Origin: Deltaproteobacteria bacterium
GTDB lineage: Bacteria; Desulfobacterota; Anaeroferrophillalia; Anaeroferrophillales; Tharpellaceae
Assembly (NCBI GenBank): GCA_030595135.1
Contig: JAUVDU010000118.1
Coordinates: 1-5,956 of the forward strand
Reading direction: 5' to 3'
Length of the DNA stretch: 5,956 bases
Shown here: piece after piece, positions 1 through 4,290 of the stretch
How positions within the stretch are numbered: position 1 is the stretch's first letter
Layout: each line of letters opens with the position of its first letter
Made by a program: the position numbers and the translations under genes
The notes under the pieces: model-generated
What the model was told of the DNA's origin: nothing
The model's database searches: none
What the model saw: only the letters and a program-made list of their open reading frames with translations

Positions 1-122
1 ATCAGCACCGCATCTTTAGGTTTGTTGGCGACTCTGGCGATGACCTCGGTCACCCCGGCGCAGATTTCAGATTTCTGTTCACGACTAAGCTCTCCGGCGA
101 CCCGGATATTGACATACGGCAT
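1..122 (-). CDS. 4-oxalocrotonate tautomerase family protein (partial, N-terminal 40 codons)
   Basis: This is the start of a small tautomerase-superfamily enzyme; the rest lies beyond the left edge. The protein begins MPYVNIRVAGELSREQK. Removal of the initiator Met would expose the N-terminal proline that is the catalytic base in this family, which catalyses keto-enol tautomerisation, classically of 2-hydroxymuconate-type products of aromatic ring cleavage. A first beta strand (PYVNIRV) and the following helix (SREQKSEICAGVTEVIARV) fit the beta-alpha-beta fold. Family members are usually 60-80 residues, so roughly half is visible. The start is supported by a strong AAGGAG seven or so bases upstream (minus strand, 130-137). 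The arginine at mature position 11 of classical 4-OT is a leucine in an ungapped reading (mature R13 is close by), so the substrate cannot be assumed. Family assignment is firm; the link to aromatic catabolism is inference from the nearby aryl-CoA ligase. Confidence 0.82.
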   Translation of the reverse strand, partial: MPYVNIRVAGELSREQKSEICAGVTEVIARVANKPKDAVL

Positions 123-129
123 AATTTTT

Positions 130-137
130 CTCCTTAG
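130..137 (-). promoter_or_regulatory. Ribosome binding site of the tautomerase gene
   Basis: On the minus strand the sequence reads CTAAGGAG followed by AAAAATT and the ATG at 122-120. It is a near-perfect Shine-Dalgarno match at normal spacing, and it fixes the start of the partial gene so that proline is residue 2. Confidence 0.8.
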
Positions 138-220
138 TTCCCGAAATTAAATTTACAATCGTAAAACCTACCCCAAAAAAACAGTTGCATTTACCGATCA
201 ATATGCTACATTATCTTTAT

Positions 221-365
221 TAAGATCGTAACTATTCAGCTAACCCGTAAATTCAGGGTACACAATCCCGATCTCCTTCGGAGAATCGGGTTATGTCCCC
301 AGAATTTACTGAAATCCATCAATATTCGGTGCTTTTCTACTTACGCTGAATAGCTACATAAGATC
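221..365. mobile_element. Putative MITE-like fold-back element with 7-bp flanking direct repeats
   Basis: The ends at 228-240 (GTAACTATTCAGC) and 345-357 (GCTGAATAGCTAC) are inverted copies matching at 12 of 13 bases. Just outside them TAAGATC occurs as a direct repeat (221-227 directly abutting, and 359-365 one base out), which looks like a target-site duplication. The interior (247-309) is itself a long imperfect hairpin. The unit of about 131 bp has no credible ORF, so if it moves it must rely on a transposase elsewhere. The right hairpin arm contains TATGTCCCCAGAATTT; similar 'TGTCCCCAGAATT' strings are known to me beside IS200/REP-associated tyrosine transposase genes in Desulfobacterota-like genomes, which is a recollection only. 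It ends about 30 bp upstream of the next gene's ATG and could carry promoter or leader sequence. The repeats are seen directly; mobility is inference. Confidence 0.5.
247..309. repeat. Long imperfect hairpin inside the fold-back element
   Basis: Outer arms GTAAATTC (247-254) and GAATTTAC (302-309) pair perfectly. The middle arms pair with a few mismatches and one bulge. The inner core is CCCGAT plus CTCC, loop TTC, GGAG, one bulged A, then ATCGGG (267-290). No T run follows directly on either strand, so it is not a typical intrinsic terminator. A stable RNA stem would form if it were transcribed into the leader of the gene at 398. Confidence 0.75.
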
Positions 366-385
366 AATCAATGTTTTAATACAAA

Positions 386-391
386 AAGGAG
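386..391 (+). promoter_or_regulatory. Ribosome binding site of the exported-protein gene
   Basis: AAGGAG stands six bases upstream of the ATG at 398, a consensus Shine-Dalgarno at ideal spacing. It shows that the small exported protein is a genuinely translated gene. No convincing -35/-10 pair was found between the fold-back element and this site. Confidence 0.8.
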
Positions 392-397
392 AAGAGC

Positions 398-904
398 ATG
401 AGAAAAAAACAGTTATTATTGATCATTGCCACAATATTGTGTGCCCTGATTCTCAGCAGTTCAATGACCTTTGCGGCAGGACAGCAGGTAAAAATACCCT
501 ATGTCATCTCCATAGATGATGCCGGTTGGTGGACGGGAATTGCGATTACCAACAACAGCGGCGGATCGATTACCGACATGAAGCTCTCTTTCACCACAAA
601 TGCGGGCGTCTCTGGGTGGTACTGGAAGATACCTGATCCTACTCCTCCCTTACCCCTAATCGAACGCACTGCTCCCCCGGGAATTTTCATGCCCTACGCA
701 ACCAACCTCGTGGAGATTGATGGTTACGCCCAATTAAGCGACTCATTAGCCAACCTCTACGCCTCAGGCGGCGCCAAAAATCTACCCTCGGAAACCGGCT
801 CCGTAATATTATCACATACCGGCAGCGAAGAGTTTTCCGTAACCGTTTACATCGGCAGCCCTGACGGTTTTGCCTTTCAGGTTTTCAACTCCACCGGCCC
901 TTGA
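398..904 (+). CDS. Small exported protein of unknown function, predicted beta-rich
   Basis: The 168-residue protein begins with a clear Sec signal peptide: basic MRKKQ, a hydrophobic stretch at residues 6-20, and a cleavage region near residues 24-27 (TFAA, then GQQVK). The mature part of about 141 residues has no cysteine, so it is not a lipoprotein. It has alternating hydrophobic stretches typical of a beta sandwich: IPYVISIDDAGWWTGIAITN at about 33-52, then a KLSFTT strand, a proline-rich loop at about 77-96 (PDPTPPLPLIERTAPPGIF), and a final SVTVYIGSPDGFAFQVFNS strand pair. The 'GWWTGIAITN' opening resembles secreted, function-unknown domains I recall from Desulfobacterota and relatives, but I cannot name a family. 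It is apparently monocistronic, with the fold-back element upstream and hairpins downstream. A periplasmic or surface role is likely; no enzymatic motif is visible. Confidence 0.8.
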   Translation: MRKKQLLLIIATILCALILSSSMTFAAGQQVKIPYVISIDDAGWWTGIAITNNSGGSITDMKLSFTTNAGVSGWYWKIPDPTPPLPLIERTAPPGIFMPYATNLVEIDGYAQLSDSLANLYASGGAKNLPSETGSVILSHTGSEEFSVTVYIGSPDGFAFQVFNSTGP

Positions 905-940
905 GGCTGATAGAAACTGCCGGGATGCAGACTCTTTTTT
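903..940 (+). terminator. Possible weak intrinsic terminator after the exported-protein gene
   Basis: GAG-G-CTG at 903-909 can pair with CAG-A-CTC at 928-934 around one mismatch and a large loop, and six T's follow at 935-940. The T run is good but the stem is weak, and a competing CTGC/GCAG stem exists inside the loop. The stem begins within the stop codon. The stronger hairpin at 963-1002 is an alternative terminator. Confidence 0.35.
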
Positions 941-962
941 ATTGTATCCATCCTTTATAACC

Positions 963-1002
963 AGGAGGCTGTCTGAAAATAGTATTTTTCAGGCAGCCTC
1001 TT
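963..1002. terminator. Strong hairpin between convergent genes, probable bidirectional terminator
   Basis: The left arm (963-979, ending GAGGCTGTCTGAAAA) pairs with the right arm (986-1002, TTTTCAGGCAGCCTCTT) almost perfectly, with one T-G wobble inside and another near the base, around a six-base loop. It lies between the converging exported-protein and ligase genes. The A-rich and T-rich inner arms and symmetric sequence suit termination from either side, although no long T run follows the stem on either strand. Confidence 0.6.
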
Positions 1003-1004
1003 AA

Positions 1005-1023
1005 TGCGGGAATTACTCCCGCA
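1005..1023. repeat. Second short hairpin in the convergent intergenic region
   Basis: TGCGGGA (1005-1011) and TCCCGCA (1017-1023) form a perfect 7-bp stem with a five-base loop, two bases after the larger hairpin. On the minus strand it is the first structure met by transcription leaving the ligase gene, 22 bp past its stop. It lacks a following T run, so it may assist the neighbouring terminator or protect the 3' end of the message. Confidence 0.5.
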
Positions 1024-1045
1024 ACCCAAAAGTTACTGTAAGGCA

Positions 1046-2338
1046 CTAATCGTAACGCCGATCAAAAACTCTTTTGGTTTTTCGTTCGCTGCGCGGTAGC
1101 TCTCCGTAAGCCAGCAACTCGACTCGGGGAGTCACCATAAGACGATGTTTAATACGGCTTATAAGCTCTTTGATTAAAAATTCATCCTGACCAGCAGTCG
1201 CCCCCACCTGACGCTCAACCTTGAGTGTCATATAATCTCGACCATCTTCCAGGTGATCAAGGTGAATCTGGTATTCACTGCCAAGCCCGGCAATATCTGA
1301 AAGTACCGCATCAATCTCACTCGGATAGACATTAACTCCCCGAATAATAAAGACATCATCACTGCGCCCTAAAATCGCACTGTGACGCGGCATAATTGAA
1401 CCGCAGGGACAAGGGGCGGAAACGGCCCGGGCCAGATCTCGGGAACGATAGCGAACCAGAGGCGTCGCCTCTTTATAGAGCGTGGTATAAACCATCTCGC
1501 CGATTTCACCTTCGGCTACCGGCTCTAAAGTTTCAGGGTCGAGAAATTCGAGAAAATAGTAATCAGCCCAGTAGTGAATATTGCTGCTGTAGCTGCAATT
1601 TAAACCGGTGCCGGGGCCGTAAACTTCCGTCAACCCCGGAATATCGTAAAACTCCTCCAACCCTAAAAGTTCGACAATGCGCCGCCACATAGCCGGACTG
1701 GTACGCTCCGAGCCACAGATAACCTTACGTAAATTTATCTGATCACGCAAACCCCGACGCTGCACCTCTTCGGCCAGAAGCAGGGCCATTGATGAAGTAC
1801 AACAGAGCACCGTGGTTGAAAAATCGACAAGAAAAGTACATTGCATATCAAGATTACCCGGCCCGGTCGGCAGAGCCATCGCCCCATAACGCTCACAGGC
1901 GAGCTGAAAACCGGCCCCGGCCGTCCAGACCCCGTAACCGACACAGATCTGCACCCGATCCTCTCTAGTCAGGCCAGCCATCTCATAACAGCGGCAAAAC
2001 ATCTCCAACCAGTCATCAATATCTTTTTGCGTGTAAGCCACTATCTTACGTTTGCCGGTGGTTCCGGAAGAGGCATGGATCCGCACAATTTCACGATTGG
2101 GAACCGCTTGAAACGGCAAAGGATAACCGGCTCTAAAATCATCAGAGGTAGTCAAGGGGAAACGACGAAGATCATCCAGCGACGAAAAATCTTCCGGGCG
2201 AACACCAACGGCATCAAAATGATGGCGATAAAAATCACTATGACTATAAACATGCTTCAAAGTCCAGGCAATGCGCTCTAACTGAAGAGTGCCCAACTCC
2301 TCATGACTTTTAACCCGTGGGGCAAATCTTTTTAACAT
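1046..2338 (-). CDS. Phenylacetate-CoA ligase family (PaaK-type) adenylate-forming ligase
   Basis: This enzyme activates an aryl or related carboxylic acid with ATP to an acyl-adenylate and then to the CoA thioester, in the cytoplasm. From the ATG at 2338 it has 430 residues, the usual PaaK length. Visible motifs in order: the phosphate-binding loop HASSGTTGKRK (88-98), YGVWTAG (135-141), GSERTSPAMW (209-218), DIPGLTEVYGPG (232-243), VRYRSRDLA (295-303), GRSDDVFIIRGVNVYPSEID (324-343), and the C-terminal LPRSERKTKRVFDRR (414-428), whose K420 aligns with the catalytic lysine. C248, H255, C310 and C312 (a CPCG motif) match positions proposed to bind zinc in some PaaK-like enzymes. The canonical YGLTE tyrosine is proline (P234), as I recall for a Desulfobacterota subfamily, so the substrate need not be phenylacetate. 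It is divergent from the TRAP operon, which suggests shared regulation and possibly shared substrate. A longer reading from TTG at 2365 is possible but less likely. Confidence 0.9.
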   Translation of the reverse strand: MLKRFAPRVKSHEELGTLQLERIAWTLKHVYSHSDFYRHHFDAVGVRPEDFSSLDDLRRFPLTTSDDFRAGYPLPFQAVPNREIVRIHASSGTTGKRKIVAYTQKDIDDWLEMFCRCYEMAGLTREDRVQICVGYGVWTAGAGFQLACERYGAMALPTGPGNLDMQCTFLVDFSTTVLCCTSSMALLLAEEVQRRGLRDQINLRKVICGSERTSPAMWRRIVELLGLEEFYDIPGLTEVYGPGTGLNCSYSSNIHYWADYYFLEFLDPETLEPVAEGEIGEMVYTTLYKEATPLVRYRSRDLARAVSAPCPCGSIMPRHSAILGRSDDVFIIRGVNVYPSEIDAVLSDIAGLGSEYQIHLDHLEDGRDYMTLKVERQVGATAGQDEFLIKELISRIKHRLMVTPRVELLAYGELPRSERKTKRVFDRRYD

Positions 2339-2342
2339 TTTT

Positions 2343-2348
2343 CCTCTC
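2343..2348 (-). promoter_or_regulatory. Ribosome binding site that sets the ligase start
   Basis: On the minus strand the sequence GAGAGGAAAA directly precedes ATG at 2338-2336. This supports MLKRFAPRVK as the true N-terminus. The open frame extends nine codons further to a TTG at 2365-2363, but the purine-rich Shine-Dalgarno sits inside that extension and no comparable one precedes the TTG. Confidence 0.6.
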
Positions 2349-2402
2349 TCTATAATACCTTCCAAAAACTTATTAAATTGTACGCATCAACAAACGGGCC
2401 AT

Positions 2403-2431
2403 GCTCTAAAACATCTCACTTTTTTTGTCAA
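2403..2431 (-). promoter_or_regulatory. Possible sigma70-type promoter of the ligase gene
   Basis: The minus strand carries a perfect TTGACA at 2431-2426. Seventeen bases on is TAGAGC (2408-2403), a poor -10 with about three of six matches. It would give a leader of roughly 60 bases before the ligase ATG. The -35 is good; the weak -10 suggests an activator or a wrong assignment. Confidence 0.35.
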
Positions 2432-2572
2432 CCGACGATTCACCAATCCGTAACCAGGCAACCACTTAAGTATATATTACCACCAGAAAACAGTTGCATC
2501 ATATCGTAAAAGAAAGTAATGGAAGCGTCTTACAGAAACCTTATCAATAATAACACCCTCACTTGAAACAGA

Positions 2573-2580
2573 GAAGGAAG
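2573..2580 (+). promoter_or_regulatory. Ribosome binding site of the TRAP binding-protein gene
   Basis: GAAGGAAG lies five bases before the ATG at 2586. It is a good Shine-Dalgarno, in clear contrast to the poor one before the dctQ-type gene, and fits the need for binding protein in excess over the membrane subunits. Confidence 0.7.
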
Positions 2581-2585
2581 AGACC

Positions 2586-3623
2586 ATGACTAAACTGTCC
2601 GACATCACTAAAAAGATTGCGACCTTAATTGCCCTGGCCGGCATCCTCCTGACCTTGGCCCCCATAGCTGAGGCCGGAACCCTCACCTTAAATTATGCAA
2701 ACTTCCCTCCGGCTCCGACCTTTCCCTGCGTCCAGATGGAGCGTTGGGCCAAAGAGGTAGAGAAACGCAGCAACGGCCAAGTCAAGGTCATGACCTTTCC
2801 CGGCGGCACCCTGCTCGGCGCCAAAAACATGCTGGACGGAGTCAAAAAAGGACTCACCGATATCGGCTGTTTCTGCCCTCCCTATCTGCCGGGCCGTTTC
2901 CCGTTAATGGAAGGAGCCGATCTGCCGGTCGGATTTACCAGTGCCGCAGTCGCCAGTGCCACTCTCTGGGATCTTTATGAAAAGTACCAGCCAAAGAGCC
3001 TCAAAGGAGTCAAGGTTCTGACCATGTTCACTTGCGCCCCAGCCAATCTGATGCTCAAAATCTCCGGCGCCACCCTTGCAGAACTTAAAGGGATGGAGAT
3101 CCGGGGAACCGGCATCTCCGGTCGCTATCTCGAAGCGATGGGAGCCGTACCCGTAGCCATGCCGATGTCAGCCGCACCGGAAGCTCTGCAAAAAGGGGTC
3201 GTTAAAGGCATTTTTTCCTCGCTTGAAATCATGAAGGATTTCAAGTTCGCCGAACTTTGCGGCCATGTCACAATTGTCAACGGCCCGACGACCTCTTTTG
3301 CGGTCGTCATGAACCTGAAAAAATGGCAGTCATTAAGCCCTGAGTTGCAAAAGATCTTCACCGACCTGGGCCGCGAACAAGCACTCTGGACCGGCAACTA
3401 TGAGGATGATCATGTCAAGGAAGCCCTGGCCTGGTCGGAAAATACCCACCAAGTCAAGATCAAAACTATGACACCGGCGGAAAAAAGCGTTATTACCGAA
3501 AAAGTAAAATTCATGACTGATGCCTACCTCAGCAAGACCGCTAAAGCCGGACTGCCGGGTAAAGAATTTCTGGCCGACCTCCAAACCTTCAGGATCAAAT
3601 ACGAAAAAGAGTTTGAGAAGTAG
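2586..3623 (+). CDS. dctP: TRAP transporter periplasmic substrate-binding protein, DctP family
   Basis: The 345-residue protein captures an organic acid in the periplasm and delivers it to the TRAP membrane complex encoded next to it. A Sec signal peptide covers residues 1-30 (hydrophobic IATLIALAGILLTLAP, cleavage after AEA). The mature protein shows the DctP fold signatures: LNYANFPP at its start, ERWAKEVEKRSNGQVKV (52-68), FPGGTL (71-76), PGRFPLMEGADLP (102-114), LKGMEIRGTG (167-176) and ALQKGVVKG (200-208). R173 aligns with the arginine that binds the substrate carboxylate in most family members. Two usual features are altered: the E-x-Y-x-ALQ segment reads SAAPEALQ, and GVVDG reads GVVKG. 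Five cysteines remain in the mature protein (48, 95, 97, 150, 225), including a CFC pair. Substrate is unknown; an aryl or other monocarboxylate is a guess from the adjacent ligase. Symbol given for family role only. Confidence 0.93.
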   Translation: MTKLSDITKKIATLIALAGILLTLAPIAEAGTLTLNYANFPPAPTFPCVQMERWAKEVEKRSNGQVKVMTFPGGTLLGAKNMLDGVKKGLTDIGCFCPPYLPGRFPLMEGADLPVGFTSAAVASATLWDLYEKYQPKSLKGVKVLTMFTCAPANLMLKISGATLAELKGMEIRGTGISGRYLEAMGAVPVAMPMSAAPEALQKGVVKGIFSSLEIMKDFKFAELCGHVTIVNGPTTSFAVVMNLKKWQSLSPELQKIFTDLGREQALWTGNYEDDHVKEALAWSENTHQVKIKTMTPAEKSVITEKVKFMTDAYLSKTAKAGLPGKEFLADLQTFRIKYEKEFEK

Positions 3624-3650
3624 AAAAAACGGTAGGAAAATAGAGGTATC

Positions 3651-3721
3651 AACCACAAAGAGCACGAATAACACGAAGTTCGGCTAAAAAGACCTTCGTG
3701 TGCTTCGTGCTCTTCATGGTT
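3651..3721. repeat. Large imperfect inverted repeat between dctP and dctQ
   Basis: The 28-base arms at 3651-3678 (from AACCACAAAGAGCACGAA) and 3694-3721 (ending GTGCTCTTCATGGTT) are complementary at 24 of 28 positions around a 15-base spacer. The arms are built from CACGAA-type units. I recall this 'AACCACGAAGAGCACGAAG' repeat as a widespread dispersed intergenic repeat in many bacteria; its spurious translation gives NHEEHEAHEG-like peptides. It would form a very stable stem in the TRAP message after the binding-protein stop, where it could act as a partial terminator or 3' stabiliser for dctP. The repeat is seen directly; the role is inference. Confidence 0.8.
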
Positions 3722-3783
3722 AAAGATTTTTTCAGCAAACCCTAACAACCTGTTTCGGCTCCGGCACTGTCATATTAAAAAAG

Positions 3784-4290
3784 ATGAAAAACAATTCCTT
3801 CCGTAATTTTCTCATCAAATTCCAGCAATTCAAATTACTCCTGGCCGGGATTTCGCTGCTGCTGATGGTAATCATCGGCTTTGCCAACGTTGTCTGTCGC
3901 AATTTTTGGCAACCGTTAAAAGGTTCTTTTGAGCTGATCGGCTACCTCGGAGCAATTACCATTGCCCTCTCTTTAGGCAGCGCGCAGCTCGAAAAGAAAC
4001 ATATTATTGTCGATATAATCACGCGTAAATACTCTCCCGGCTGGCGCCGACTAACCTCTACAATCGGCCACTTTTGCGGAGCTCTCTTTTTCAGCCTGGC
4101 CGCTTGGCAAACCTGGCTCTGGGGTGACACTATTCGCCAAGCTGGCGAAACCTCTGAAACCCTGCACATGGTTTTCTACCCCTTTATCTACCTGACCGCA
4201 TTCGGATTCGCCTTTCTCGCTCTGGTTCTGCTTTCAGACTTAAGCTTAAGCCTAAAAAAAATTCCCGCCGAGCCAACGGAGTCTTCATGA
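3784..4290 (+). CDS. dctQ: TRAP transporter small permease, DctQ family
   Basis: The 168-residue inner-membrane protein pairs with the large permease to form the TRAP translocation complex. Four hydrophobic segments are visible at about 17-38, 50-68, 93-113 and 128-152, as expected for the family. Recognisable conserved stretches are GFANVVCRNF (32-41, with N35 and R39), a glutamate in GSFELIGYLG (47-56), KKHIIVDIIT (71-80) and GETSETLHMVFYPF (121-134). Length is normal. The ATG at 3784 is the only sensible start: no in-frame ATG, GTG or TTG lies between it and the stop at 3721-3723, and the next Met lies inside the first membrane segment. The bases before it (CATATTAAAAAAG) contain no real Shine-Dalgarno, so initiation should be weak. 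The stop overlaps the dctM-type start by 4 bp (ATGA), consistent with translational coupling. Confidence 0.9.
   Translation: MKNNSFRNFLIKFQQFKLLLAGISLLLMVIIGFANVVCRNFWQPLKGSFELIGYLGAITIALSLGSAQLEKKHIIVDIITRKYSPGWRRLTSTIGHFCGALFFSLAAWQTWLWGDTIRQAGETSETLHMVFYPFIYLTAFGFAFLALVLLSDLSLSLKKIPAEPTESS
4278..4281 (+). promoter_or_regulatory. Ribosome binding site of the large permease gene, inside dctQ
   Basis: GGAG lies five bases before the ATG at 4287, within the last codons of the dctQ-type gene. With the ATGA overlap at 4287-4290 it supports coupled or re-initiated translation of the two membrane subunits. Confidence 0.55.

Larger units (their letters stand above)
2339..2585. promoter_or_regulatory. 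Divergent control region between ligase and TRAP operon
   Basis: About 247 bp separate the ligase start from the dctP-type start, enough for two promoters and operator sites. It is AT-rich with a TATATATTA stretch at 2471-2479, a possible -10 for rightward transcription but lacking a good -35. It also holds the 12-mer AAACAGTTGCAT at 2488-2499, shared with the region upstream of the tautomerase gene. No ORF, tRNA, riboswitch-like structure or strong palindrome was recognised here. The divergent arrangement suggests one regulator could control both transcripts, but no regulator gene lies in the window. Confidence 0.5.

Noticed and set aside
172..190. Sigma54-type promoter at TTGCA near 185 (and near 2494)
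   Set aside because: The TTGCA half is present in both places, but there is no TGGC element at the required upstream spacing.
221..365. CRISPR array
   Set aside because: Only one inverted unit is present; there are no regularly spaced direct repeats, spacers or cas genes in the window.
499..690. Minus-strand open frame of 63 codons inside the exported-protein gene
   Set aside because: It is antisense to a gene with a strong ribosome site and signal peptide. It has no recognisable domain or credible ribosome site and is a shadow frame.
1841..2281. Plus-strand 146-codon open frame antisense to the ligase
   Set aside because: The opposite strand encodes all PaaK core motifs in order. The plus-strand translation is basic, low in structure and without domain signals.
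2471..2479. TATATATTA as the -10 of the TRAP operon promoter
   Set aside because: No acceptable -35 is found at 16-18 bases upstream (GTAACC at best), so I did not list it as a separate promoter.
3333..3748. Minus-strand open frames covering the end of dctP and the inverted repeat (NHEEHEAHEG-type peptide)
   Set aside because: This peptide is the known spurious translation of the CACGAAG-type dispersed repeat. The frames overlap the well-supported dctP-type gene.
4239..4250. 12-bp palindrome CTTAAGCTTAAG in dctQ
   Set aside because: It results from the simple repeated codons of the LSLSL stretch and is short enough to be incidental.
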